Position numbers and translations under genes: made by a program. A stretch of 64,000 nt of DNA. Source: Pseudomonas putida (GTDB taxonomy: Bacteria > Pseudomonadota > Gammaproteobacteria > Pseudomonadales > Pseudomonadaceae). Under the pieces are notes generated by a model. The model ran no database searches. It saw only the letters and a program-made list of their open reading frames with translations, and was not told where the DNA came from. The stretch's first letter is position 1, and every line of letters starts with the position of its first letter. Shown here piece after piece: positions 1 through 7,936 of the stretch. The stretch spans positions 186,001 to 250,000 of the forward strand of contig NZ_JANHLD010000003.1 in NCBI RefSeq assembly GCF_028682455.1. The letters are read 5' to 3'.

Positions 1-553
1 GGAAGTCCAGGGTCTTGGAGTAGGCCGAGAAGCCAGCGACGATCATCTTCGGCTTGCACTCAACGGCCAGGCGCTCGACTTCGTCGTAGTCGATCAGGCC
101 CGTCCTGGTGTCGATGCCGTACTGCACGGCGTTGTACAGCTTGCCCGAGGACGACACCTTGGCGCCGTGGGTCAGGTGGCCGCCGTGGGCCAGGCTCATG
201 CCCAGGATGGTATCGCCCGCTTGCAGCAAGGCCAGGTACACGGCGCTGTTGGCCGAGGAGCCGGAGTGCGGCTGGACGTTGGCGTAGTCGGCGCCGAACA
301 GCTGCTTGGCACGATCGATGGCCAGTTGCTCGACTTTATCCACATGCTCGCAACCGCCGTAGTAGCGTTTGCCCGGGTAGCCTTCGGCGTATTTGTTGGT
401 CAGGCCGCTGCCCTGGGCCTGCATGACGCGCTTGCTGGTGTAGTTCTCCGAAGCGATCAGCTCGATGTGATCTTCCTGGCGTTGCTCCTCGGCATCCATC
501 GCCGCCAGCAGTGCATCGTCGTAACCCTGGATCTGGTCTTGCTTGCTGAACAT
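1..553 (-). CDS. glyA: Serine hydroxymethyltransferase, N-terminal part (truncated by window edge)
   Basis: PLP enzyme that interconverts serine and glycine with tetrahydrofolate as one-carbon carrier. The visible 184 residues begin MFSKQDQIQGYDDAL and contain the family blocks HIELIASENYTS and the YAEGYPGKRYYGGCEHVD region, then PHSGSSAN and GGHLTHG. The start is the ATG at 553. The rest, including the PLP lysine, lies outside the window. It is divergent from ltaE. Next to a betaine/dimethylglycine locus it probably consumes the glycine and methylene-THF released by demethylation; in Pseudomonas this glyA copy usually leads a sarcosine oxidase operon, which would lie beyond the edge (inference). 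Confidence 0.95.
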   Translation of the reverse strand, partial: MFSKQDQIQGYDDALLAAMDAEEQRQEDHIELIASENYTSKRVMQAQGSGLTNKYAEGYPGKRYYGGCEHVDKVEQLAIDRAKQLFGADYANVQPHSGSSANSAVYLALLQAGDTILGMSLAHGGHLTHGAKVSSSGKLYNAVQYGIDTRTGLIDYDEVERLAVECKPKMIVAGFSAYSKTLDF

Positions 554-680
554 CGCGTCTCTCCCGGCAGCGGCATCGGTCTTGTGGGGCATTTGCCCTT
601 TTCAGCGATGGTATGACCGACGCAGACGGCCCAGATGCCTACGCACGCCTTGCAGTGGTGCGTTTACGACATGCCCCTTG

Positions 681-723
681 TCGCGGGGCAAGAGCCACCT
701 GTAGGCGCGGGCTTGCCCCGCGA
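681..723. repeat. REP-like palindrome
   Basis: Two inverted copies of the tcgcggggcaag core face each other between the divergent glyA and ltaE genes. It matches the other REP elements in this window. Confidence 0.7.
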
Positions 724-785
724 CGCTTCTCCGTTCATCCCGGTTGTTTTACAGTGCTCTCCTGCGTCGTACTCAGGACACCGTC

Positions 786-1826
786 ATGACAGATCAAAGC
801 CAGCAATTCGCCAGCGACAACTATTCCGGTATCTGCCCCGAAGCCTGGGCCGCAATGGAAAAAGCCAACCAGGGTCATGACCGCTCATACGGCGACGACC
901 AATGGACTGCCCGCGCCGCCGAGTACTTCCGCCAACTGTTCGAAACCGACTGCGAAGTGTTCTTCGCCTTCAACGGCACCGCCGCCAACTCCCTGGCGCT
1001 GTCGTCCCTGTGCCAGAGCTATCACAGCGTGATCTGCTCGGAGACCGCCCACGTCGAGACCGACGAGTGCGGTGCCCCTGAGTTCTTCTCCAACGGCTCC
1101 AAGTTGCTGACCGCCCGCAGCGTGGCCGGCAAGCTCACCCCCGAGTCGATCCGCGAAGTCGCTCTCAAGCGCCAGGACATCCACTACCCCAAGCCACGGG
1201 TGGTCACCATCACCCAGGCTACCGAAGTGGGGACCGTTTATCGCCCTGACGAGCTCAGGGCGATCAGCGCCACCTGCAAAGAGCTGGGCCTGAACCTGCA
1301 CATGGACGGCGCCCGCTTCAGCAACGCCTGCGCCTACCTCGGCGTCTCGCCGGCCGAGCTGACCTGGAAGGCCGGGGTCGATGTGCTGTGCTTTGGCGGC
1401 ACCAAAAATGGCATGGCGGTAGGTGAAGCGATCCTGTTCTTCAACCGCAAGCTGGCTGAAGACTTCGACTACCGCTGCAAGCAGGCCGGCCAGCTGGCCT
1501 CGAAGATGCGCTTTCTATCCGCCCCGTGGGTGGGCCTGCTGGAATCCGGTGCCTGGCTCAAGTACGGCAGCCATGCCAACCGTTGCGCGCAGTTGCTCAG
1601 CGAACTGGTCAGCGATGTGCCGGGTGTGGAACTGATGTTCCCGGTGGAAGCCAACGGGGTATTCCTGCAGATGTCGGAACCGGCCCTGGAAGCCTTGCGC
1701 AACAAGGGCTGGCGGTTCTATACCTTCATCGGTAGCGGCGGCGCGCGGTTCATGTGCTCGTGGGATACCGACGAGGCGCGGGTGCGGGAATTGGCGGCGG
1801 ATATCCGCGCGGCCATGGGGGCCTGA
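786..1826 (+). CDS. ltaE: Low-specificity L-threonine aldolase
   Basis: PLP-dependent aldolase of fold type I that cleaves L-threonine or L-allo-threonine to glycine and acetaldehyde. The 346-residue protein starts at MTDQSQQFASDNYSG; an upstream in-frame start at 744 would only add 14 unlikely residues. It shows RSYGDDQWT near the N terminus, the HMDGARFSNA segment that holds the PLP-contacting aspartate, and FGGTKNGMAVGEA with the Schiff-base lysine. Length is normal for the family. It is divergent from glyA and shares its product glycine, so the two genes form a small glycine-metabolism pair beside the betaine catabolism genes. Confidence 0.92.
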   Translation: MTDQSQQFASDNYSGICPEAWAAMEKANQGHDRSYGDDQWTARAAEYFRQLFETDCEVFFAFNGTAANSLALSSLCQSYHSVICSETAHVETDECGAPEFFSNGSKLLTARSVAGKLTPESIREVALKRQDIHYPKPRVVTITQATEVGTVYRPDELRAISATCKELGLNLHMDGARFSNACAYLGVSPAELTWKAGVDVLCFGGTKNGMAVGEAILFFNRKLAEDFDYRCKQAGQLASKMRFLSAPWVGLLESGAWLKYGSHANRCAQLLSELVSDVPGVELMFPVEANGVFLQMSEPALEALRNKGWRFYTFIGSGGARFMCSWDTDEARVRELAADIRAAMGA

Positions 1827-1967
1827 AGCCCCCTGTGGGAGCCAGTGGCGCAGTGACTGGCGCAACATTCGGTAATAGCTGAGCGCTGTGGAAGCTGGCT
1901 TGCCAGCGATGGCAAAACCGGCCCTATGCCCATGCTCCCACACCATCCAAACCATCTAAACCGCCTC

Positions 1968-3905
1968 CTACAGCCTGAACCCACCCATCTGCCGCGCCAG
2001 GTCCTCGGCCAGTCCCCGCAGCGCCCGGCAATCCTCCCGACAGCCCTGCACTTCAGCCGCCGTCTGGCGCGCCAGATCGGAAATCCCCTGCACATTACGG
2101 TTAATCTCGTCGGTCACCGCCGACTGCTCCTCCGTCGCCGTCGCCACCTGCAGGTTCATGTCGCTGATGTGTTCCACCTGCCCGGTAATGGTGGTCAATG
2201 ACGCCCCGGTGCGCTGGCTCGACTCCAGCCCGGTGCCCGTCGCCGCCTGCCCGGCATGCATCGAGGCCACCGCATTGCCAGCCCCCTGCTTGAGGCGCAG
2301 GATCATGTGCTGGATCTCATCGGTCGACACCTGGGTACGTTGCGCCAGGGTGCGTACCTCATCCGCCACCACGGCAAAGCCACGGCCCATTTCGCCCGCC
2401 CGCGCCGCCTCGATCGCGGCATTGAGCGCCAGCAGGTTGGTCTGCTCGGAAATGCTGCGGATCACCGCCAACACTTCGTCGATGGACGCCACCTCCTCAG
2501 CCAGCTGGGTCACCGCCCCCGCCGCCAAGCCAATCTCGCCCGACATCCCCTCGATGTGGGCAATCGAACGCTGCACCACTTCACGGGCATGAAGGGCCTC
2601 GCTGCGGGCGGTCTGCGAAGCCTGGGCGGCGTTGCCTGCATTCTGGGCGATGTCTTGCACGGTGAGCCCCATCTGGTGCACGGCCGTCGCCACCATCTCG
2701 GTCATTTCCTGCTGGCGCAGCGAACGGTCCGCGGTGTTTTCCACCACTTCGGTCACCTGGCTTACAGCCCTGTGCAGATGCTCGGTGGTTCGCAGCACCT
2801 CGCCGATCAGGCCGCGCTGGTTGTCCAGGAACCGATTGAACCCCCGCGCCAGATCTCCCAGCTCGTCGGCACGGGCTTCATCCAGCCGGTGAGTCAGGTC
2901 GCCACCACCATTGCCGATGGCCATCAAGGCACCGGTTACCCGGCGAATCGGGCGAACAATGCCCCGCGCCAGCAATACCACCAGCAACAGCGACAGCAGG
3001 GCAATCGCACCGCCGATCAGGCTGGTCATCCATACCGTATCGCGCACCGGGGCATAGATCTGTGCCTCCGGCACTTCGGCGACCAGCGTCCAGTTCAGGT
3101 CGCGCAAAGGCAGGCTCAACGCCAGGTAACCTTCACCGTCACGCTCGAAGCGACTGCTGTGCAGGCTGTCCTTGCGCTCCAGCACGGCCTTGGCGGCCGA
3201 CTCTCCGATCTGCTCGGCGAGTGTGCGTTGGCCGCTGAGCTGCTGGTCGGGGTGGACCTGGATCAGCCCGTCGCCCCGCACCAGGAACACCCGACCGCGC
3301 TCACCGAAGCTGAAGTTGTGGATCAGCTCCGACAGTTCGGTCATGCGCAGGCCCAGGCCGGCGATACCCACCAGCTTGCCGGCCTTTTCCACTCGATAGT
3401 CGATGAACAACGCCAGTTCGCCCGTGCTGCCATCGGTGTCGATGTTGAGCAAGCGCGGGTTGCCGCTGTCGATGAAACCGTAGAACCATTTGTCGGCCGG
3501 ATTGCTGCGACTCAAAGTCCGGTCCAGGCCCTTCTCGTTGTAGTAGTGGCTGGTTTCGGTGGCCGCGAACAACGCGGTGAAGGCCTGGTTTTGCTGCCGT
3601 AGGGCTTGCAGGTACTCGACAAACTGCCCCGCCTGGGCCGGGTCTTCGCCCGCCGCCAGCCAGTCGCGCAGCAAGGTGTTGTTGGCGATGTCGGCCGCCG
3701 CGGTCAACGGACGGGCGAGCATACGCTCGATGTCGTTACGAATCGCCTCAATGCTCGCCGGCAAGGCGGTCTCGACCAAGTAACGCTCGGTCAGGCGGTT
3801 GACCGCCACCGAGTAGATTCCCACCACGACAAGGATGCTCACCAACAGGGCTGCGCCCATGCTTGCGATCAATTGCCATTGGATACTGCGCCGCCAGAAC
3901 TGCAT
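1968..3905 (-). CDS. mcpH: Methyl-accepting chemotaxis protein, McpH-like (dCACHE)
   Basis: Transmembrane chemoreceptor of 645 residues. TM1 is at about residues 12-32, a periplasmic double-CACHE type sensor at about 35-280, TM2 at about 285-307, then a HAMP domain and a signalling domain carrying the canonical hairpin tip EQTNLLALNAAIEAARAGE near residue 495. The start ATG at 3905 follows an AGGGGA ribosome site; longer in-frame starts have no such site. From recalled gene order it corresponds to P. putida McpH (PP_0320), described as a receptor for metabolizable purines. The family call is firm, while the ligand is inferred by position. Sensor residues such as HYYNEKG and KWFYGFIDSG fit dCACHE receptors. 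Confidence 0.88.
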   Translation of the reverse strand: MQFWRRSIQWQLIASMGAALLVSILVVVGIYSVAVNRLTERYLVETALPASIEAIRNDIERMLARPLTAAADIANNTLLRDWLAAGEDPAQAGQFVEYLQALRQQNQAFTALFAATETSHYYNEKGLDRTLSRSNPADKWFYGFIDSGNPRLLNIDTDGSTGELALFIDYRVEKAGKLVGIAGLGLRMTELSELIHNFSFGERGRVFLVRGDGLIQVHPDQQLSGQRTLAEQIGESAAKAVLERKDSLHSSRFERDGEGYLALSLPLRDLNWTLVAEVPEAQIYAPVRDTVWMTSLIGGAIALLSLLLVVLLARGIVRPIRRVTGALMAIGNGGGDLTHRLDEARADELGDLARGFNRFLDNQRGLIGEVLRTTEHLHRAVSQVTEVVENTADRSLRQQEMTEMVATAVHQMGLTVQDIAQNAGNAAQASQTARSEALHAREVVQRSIAHIEGMSGEIGLAAGAVTQLAEEVASIDEVLAVIRSISEQTNLLALNAAIEAARAGEMGRGFAVVADEVRTLAQRTQVSTDEIQHMILRLKQGAGNAVASMHAGQAATGTGLESSQRTGASLTTITGQVEHISDMNLQVATATEEQSAVTDEINRNVQGISDLARQTAAEVQGCREDCRALRGLAEDLARQMGGFRL

Positions 3906-3951
3906 GAATCTTCCCCTGAGTAAATAAGCCCTGTACTGCAATAGACAGGCC

Positions 3952-3977
3952 AATTGTATACAGAAGGAAATACAATT
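3952..3977. promoter_or_regulatory. Perfect dyad upstream of the mcpH-like gene, possible operator
   Basis: AATTGTAT, ten bases, ATACAATT: perfect 8-bp arms about 50 nt upstream of the chemoreceptor start. The right arm overlaps a TATACAAT hexamer that could serve as a -10 box on the minus strand. Dyads of this shape are typical of GntR- or TetR-type operators. The regulator is unknown. Confidence 0.45.
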
Positions 3978-4062
3978 ATTCCAGTGACCCACGACAATGC
4001 CGCCCACTGCCGTCGGGGCAGTGAGCGAGCAAAAGAAGGGTGAACGGTTTTGCGAGGGCCGA

Positions 4063-4365
4063 TCAGCTGTTGCCGATGGTCCGGGCAATCACATCGACCG
4101 TGGCGCTGACTTGCTCTTGGTAACGGTCGAGGGCCTGCTGGTGCTGCTGTTGCAGTTCGATCTGCTGGGAGCACAGGTTGAGGGCTGCCAGTACCAGCAG
4201 CTTGTCACCGATCAGGGTGGGGTACTTGCGCTTGGTCTCGGCCAGCGACGCATTGAGCATCTGCACGGCCTGGGCCAGGGCCTGCTCCTGGCCTTCGGGG
4301 GCCTTGATCGAATAGTCGCTGCCAAGAATCGACACGACATTGATCGGCTGTGCTGGAGTTCTCAT
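4063..4365 (-). CDS. zapA: Cell division protein ZapA family
   Basis: A 100-residue protein with the ZapA pattern: an N-terminal beta domain (NVVSILGSDYSIKAPEG) followed by a long helix rich in Gln and Leu (LCSQQIELQQQHQQAL) that forms the coiled-coil tetramer. ZapA bundles FtsZ protofilaments at the division ring. Its ATG overlaps the stop of the upstream TIGR02449 gene by four bases (ATGA), so the two are translationally coupled. In many gamma-proteobacteria zapA sits beside the 6S RNA gene and a 5-formyl-THF cyclo-ligase gene. Neither is present here, so this could be a second or relocated copy. Confidence 0.85.
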   Translation of the reverse strand: MRTPAQPINVVSILGSDYSIKAPEGQEQALAQAVQMLNASLAETKRKYPTLIGDKLLVLAALNLCSQQIELQQQHQQALDRYQEQVSATVDVIARTIGNS

Positions 4366-4592
4366 GCGTTGACGGCACCGACGCTGGCGCGCTCGACCAG
4401 GGCCTGGATACGTGCAGCGGTGGCGCCCTGCTTCTCTTCCTGCTCCATCAGCGACAGCTGCAGGCTTTCGTTTTCGTCCTTGGCCTGGGCCAGTTCGGCG
4501 CTGATCTGGGCGTTGCGTTCGGCCAATTCCTGATTTTTCTGTACCAGGTCGCCGACCAGTTGTTCCAATTGACTGAGGGAAGTTTCCAACAT
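4362..4592 (-). CDS. Small coiled-coil protein, TIGR02449 family (ZapB-like)
   Basis: A 76-residue, almost entirely helical protein (MLETSLSQLEQLVGDLVQK..., then AQAKDENESLQLSLMEQEEK) with heptad-like Leu spacing. It is typically found directly upstream of zapA in Pseudomonas and annotated TIGR02449; it resembles ZapB-type coiled coils. The start at 4592 is the last Met before the coiled coil; an upstream in-frame extension has no coding character. A cell-division role is inferred only from its coupling to zapA. Confidence 0.8.
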   Translation of the reverse strand: MLETSLSQLEQLVGDLVQKNQELAERNAQISAELAQAKDENESLQLSLMEQEEKQGATAARIQALVERASVGAVNA

Positions 4593-4779
4593 GATTACCT
4601 TCTCGGGGTTTTTCGGGGGGCGCACACGATAATGAAAAGTCCGCGTGCTAGCCAGGGATATCGGGTTTAGACGCTTCGCGCTGGTGCAGATTGACCCGGC
4701 ATCCGGGGTCCGGTTCCCCATATTGGCAGCCGCCCGTCAGGAAAGAAGATAGCGGGCTCACTAATTCATCTTCAGCCCC

Positions 4780-4806
4780 TCAAGAGTTGATTCAGCTGAC
4801 CGATAG
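4780..4806 (+). promoter_or_regulatory. FliA (sigma-28) type promoter of the downstream chemoreceptor gene
   Basis: TCAAGA, twelve bases, GACCGATA lies about 60 nt upstream of the chemoreceptor ATG at 4867. It is close to the Pseudomonas flagellar sigma consensus (TCAAGT, about 12 bases, GCCGATA) and suits a motility-coregulated chemoreceptor. Confidence 0.55.
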
Positions 4807-4866
4807 GCAAGTCAGTCTTGAATCTGTCGCACGGATCGCGCCTCCCTTTCCCTCCCGGAATACACC

Positions 4867-6492
4867 ATGTCCCTACGAAACATGAACATTGCCCCACGCG
4901 CGTTGCTGGGGTTTTCCTTGATCTGTGCCTTGATGCTGGGCCTGGGGCTGTTCGCCCTGAACCAGATGAGCAAGATCCGCCAGGCCGGCGAGATCATCGA
5001 GCAGTCCACCGTCCCGAGTATCACCAACCTCGACCAGCTGACCCAACTGACCCTGCGCCTGCGCACCCTCTCGTACCGCCTGCTGATCAACCGCGAAGCC
5101 GAGACGGTGCGAAGCACCCTGCAACTGATCGACCAGCGCCACCAGCAGATCGACGATGCCCGACGGATCTATGAGCCGCTGATTTATGGCCCCCAGGAGC
5201 GCGCGGCCTACAACCAGTACGTGCAGTTGCTGACCCAGTACCGGCAACTGGAAAACCGCATGCGTCTGGTCTCGCAGAACAATGACCTCGAGGCCCTGCG
5301 CCAACTGATCAACGGTGACATGCTCGAAAGCTCCGAGCAGATCAACAAGATCATGGATCAGTTGGTGGCCATCAACACTGAACAGACCCGGGAGATCAAC
5401 CAAACGGCGGCCGACCAATACAGCCATGCCGTCGCCCTGGTGATCGGCCTGTTGCTCGCCGCCACGTTGCTGACCCTGCTCTGCGCCCTGCTGCTGACCC
5501 GCAGCATCGTCAAGCCCATCGACGAAGCCCTGCAGGCCGCCGAGCGCATCGCCGAAGGCGACCTCACCCGCCGCATCGAAGCCGATGGCCAGGACGAAGC
5601 CGCGCGTCTGCTGCGGGCCATGGCCAAGATGCAGAACAAACTGCGCGACACCCTGCAGTTGATCGCAGGTTCCGCCACCCAACTGGCCTCGGCGGCCGAA
5701 GAGCTCAACAGCGTCACCGATGAAAGCGCCCGTGGCCTGCAACAGCAGAACAACGAGATCGAACAAGCCGCCACCGCCGTCACCGAAATGACCAGCGCCG
5801 TGGAAGAAGTGGCCCGCAACGCCGTCAGCACTTCCGAGGCCTCCCAGGCAGCGACCCGTTCAGCCGGCGACGGTCGTGACCTGGTCCTGGAAACCGTTAC
5901 GGCCATCGAGCGCATGAGTGTCGATGTGCAAGGCACCGCCGACTTGATCGGCAACCTGGCAGAAGAGTCGCGGGACATCGGCAAGGTACTGGATGTGATT
6001 CGCGGCCTGGCCGACCAGACCAACCTGCTGGCCCTCAACGCCGCCATCGAAGCGGCGCGCGCTGGTGAAGCCGGTCGCGGCTTTGCCGTGGTGGCCGACG
6101 AAGTACGCGCACTGGCCCACCGCACGCAACAGTCGACCAGCGAAATCGAACGGATGATCGGTAGCATCCAGGGCGGCACCGAGCAGGCGGTCAACTCCAT
6201 GCGCAACAGCACCGAACGTGCCGAGTCGACCCTGAACATCGCCCGTGGCGCCGGCCTTGCGCTGGACACCATTACCGACGCCGTGGCCCAGATCAACGAA
6301 CGCAACCTGGTGATCGCCAGCGCGGCCGAAGAGCAGGCCCAGGTCGCCCGTGAAGTGGACCGCAACCTGGTCAACATCAACGACCTGTCGGTGCAGTCGG
6401 CCACCGGCGCCCACCAGACCAGCGCCGCGAGTGCCGAGCTGTCGCGCCTGGCCGTGGACCTCAACGGCCTGGTGGCACGCTTCAGCGTGTAG
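4867..6492 (+). CDS. Methyl-accepting chemotaxis protein (four-helix-bundle sensor)
   Basis: Chemoreceptor of 541 residues with the classic layout: TM1 at about 10-32, a helical periplasmic domain at about 35-185 of the 4HB_MCP type (many Gln, Leu and Arg and no CACHE features), TM2 at about 188-210, HAMP at about 212-265, and a signalling domain with DQTNLLALNAAIEAARAGEA near residue 385. Adaptation-type Gln/Glu pairs flank the tip. The ligand cannot be read from the sequence. The gene is alone in its orientation, is convergent with gbcB, and has its own FliA-like promoter. Confidence 0.9.
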   Translation: MSLRNMNIAPRALLGFSLICALMLGLGLFALNQMSKIRQAGEIIEQSTVPSITNLDQLTQLTLRLRTLSYRLLINREAETVRSTLQLIDQRHQQIDDARRIYEPLIYGPQERAAYNQYVQLLTQYRQLENRMRLVSQNNDLEALRQLINGDMLESSEQINKIMDQLVAINTEQTREINQTAADQYSHAVALVIGLLLAATLLTLLCALLLTRSIVKPIDEALQAAERIAEGDLTRRIEADGQDEAARLLRAMAKMQNKLRDTLQLIAGSATQLASAAEELNSVTDESARGLQQQNNEIEQAATAVTEMTSAVEEVARNAVSTSEASQAATRSAGDGRDLVLETVTAIERMSVDVQGTADLIGNLAEESRDIGKVLDVIRGLADQTNLLALNAAIEAARAGEAGRGFAVVADEVRALAHRTQQSTSEIERMIGSIQGGTEQAVNSMRNSTERAESTLNIARGAGLALDTITDAVAQINERNLVIASAAEEQAQVAREVDRNLVNINDLSVQSATGAHQTSAASAELSRLAVDLNGLVARFSV

Positions 6493-6553
6493 TCATCGCG
6501 GGGCTGGCCCGCTCCTGCCGACCTGCTCCACAGGTCGAGTGTTGGTCGCGGTA

Positions 6554-7651
6554 TCAGTACTCGATCCGCACATCCCCTTTCGGCACGCTGCAGCACGACA
6601 GGATGTAGCCTTCGGCGACGTCGTCATCGGTGATGCCGCCGTTGTGCTCCATCTCCACCTCCCCGCCCAGTTTGAGGACCTTGCAGGTGCCGCAGATCCC
6701 CATGCCGCAGGCCTTGGGAATCATCAGGCCCAGCTTGGCCGCCGCGGCATGCACGGTCTCGCCTGGCGCCACGCGGATGCTTTTGCCGGCCGCGGTGAAC
6801 TCCACCTGGTGCAGGTCGGCATTGTCCACTTCCGGCGCATCGGCAGCCTGCTCGGCAAGCTCCACCGCGTCGGCCTTGACCTCGGCCGGGGTCGCCCCGA
6901 ACGACTCCTCGTGGTAGCGGCTCATGTCGTAGCCGCTGCCTTCGAGCAGGCGCTTGACCGCATGCATGTAGGGCGTGGGACCGCAGCAGAAAATCTCGCG
7001 CTCCATGTAGTCCGGGGCAATCAGCTCCATCAGTTTCTGGTTCAGGTAGCCGCGGTAACCGGCCCACGGCTCACCCAGGCCGTGCTTCTCGCAAATAATG
7101 TGCAGACTGAAGTTATCGATCCGCGACGCCATGTGCTCAAGCTCGCGGTGATAGATGATGTCCTTGGGCGAGCGGGCGCTGTGCACGAACACCATGTCGA
7201 CATTGCCATTGGTGTCATAGAACCAGCGGGCCATGGACATCACCGGGGTGATGCCGACGCCGCCGCTCAGGTACAGCACCTTGGGGCTCGGGAAGTCGAT
7301 GGCGTTGAACAGCCCCACCGGCCCGTGCACCGCCAGCTCCTGGCCTTCGTGCAGGGTGTCGTGCAGCCAGTTGGAGACCTTGCCGCCCGGCACCCGCTTG
7401 ATTGTCACCGAGAAGCTGTAGGGCACCGATGGCGAGCTGGAGATGGTGTAGGAGCGCATGATCGGCACGCCGTCGATCTCAAGCTCCAGAGTCACGAACT
7501 GGCCCGGCTTGAAGAAGAACATGATCGGTTGGTCGGCCATGAAACAGAAGGTGCGCACATCCCAGGTTTCCTGGATCACCTTGACGCAACGGACGATGTG
7601 GCGGCCGTTGGCCCAGGTCTGGGTGCTGACCGGATTGAGGAAGTTGGACAT
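6554..7651 (-). CDS. gbcB: Glycine betaine monooxygenase, reductase component GbcB
   Basis: Electron-transfer partner of the Rieske oxygenase GbcA, passing NAD(P)H electrons through FAD and [2Fe-2S]. The 365-residue protein has an FAD/ferredoxin-reductase domain (MRSYTISSSPS, then GGVGITPVMSM for nucleotide binding and FCCGPTPYM near its end) and a C-terminal plant-type ferredoxin domain with CGMGICGTC and the last ligand in YILSCC. The start ATG at 7651 is chosen because the conserved N terminus MSNFLNPVSTQTW begins there. It is divergent from gbcA across 285 bp that contain repeated GCGACA motifs, the probable GbdR sites. Together they demethylate betaine to dimethylglycine and formaldehyde. 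Confidence 0.93.
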   Translation of the reverse strand: MSNFLNPVSTQTWANGRHIVRCVKVIQETWDVRTFCFMADQPIMFFFKPGQFVTLELEIDGVPIMRSYTISSSPSVPYSFSVTIKRVPGGKVSNWLHDTLHEGQELAVHGPVGLFNAIDFPSPKVLYLSGGVGITPVMSMARWFYDTNGNVDMVFVHSARSPKDIIYHRELEHMASRIDNFSLHIICEKHGLGEPWAGYRGYLNQKLMELIAPDYMEREIFCCGPTPYMHAVKRLLEGSGYDMSRYHEESFGATPAEVKADAVELAEQAADAPEVDNADLHQVEFTAAGKSIRVAPGETVHAAAAKLGLMIPKACGMGICGTCKVLKLGGEVEMEHNGGITDDDVAEGYILSCCSVPKGDVRIEY

Positions 7652-7702
7652 GCTCGTCTCCACGGCCGACTGCGGCCTGATGGCTGCGATTCTGATCAAG
7701 CT

Positions 7703-7751
7703 GCGACACGAGCACTTTCCTATCCGCGACATCGGCGTGCTTATCGCGACC
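7703..7751 (+). promoter_or_regulatory. Direct GCGACA repeats, candidate GbdR operator for gbcA/gbcB
   Basis: GCGACA at 7703 and 7726 and GCGACC at 7746, spaced 23 and 20 bp, lie in the gbcB-gbcA divergent region. Repeated half-sites about two helical turns apart are typical of AraC-family activators. GbdR is the known activator of gbcA in P. aeruginosa; its binding at this exact sequence is my inference. Confidence 0.5.
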
Positions 7752-7936
7752 AGCCCCCTGCTGCAAGGGCTCGCGCGTCGGAAACGGATCTGATCATGTC
7801 GTCCATGGATATGGTTCAAGGCGGCTTCGAACGCACACTCCATCGCAAATGAACTGCTGTATCTGAGCCTTGCGTCGCCATAACAACGATTAGCCACTTT
7901 CACCGGCCACAAGCACTGGCCACGAGGACCTACACG

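Noticed and set aside
3906..4062. 6S RNA (ssrS), expected near zapA
   Set aside because: The 157 bp downstream of zapA lack the 6S fold and conserved ends, and contain the dyad and promoter of the chemoreceptor gene.
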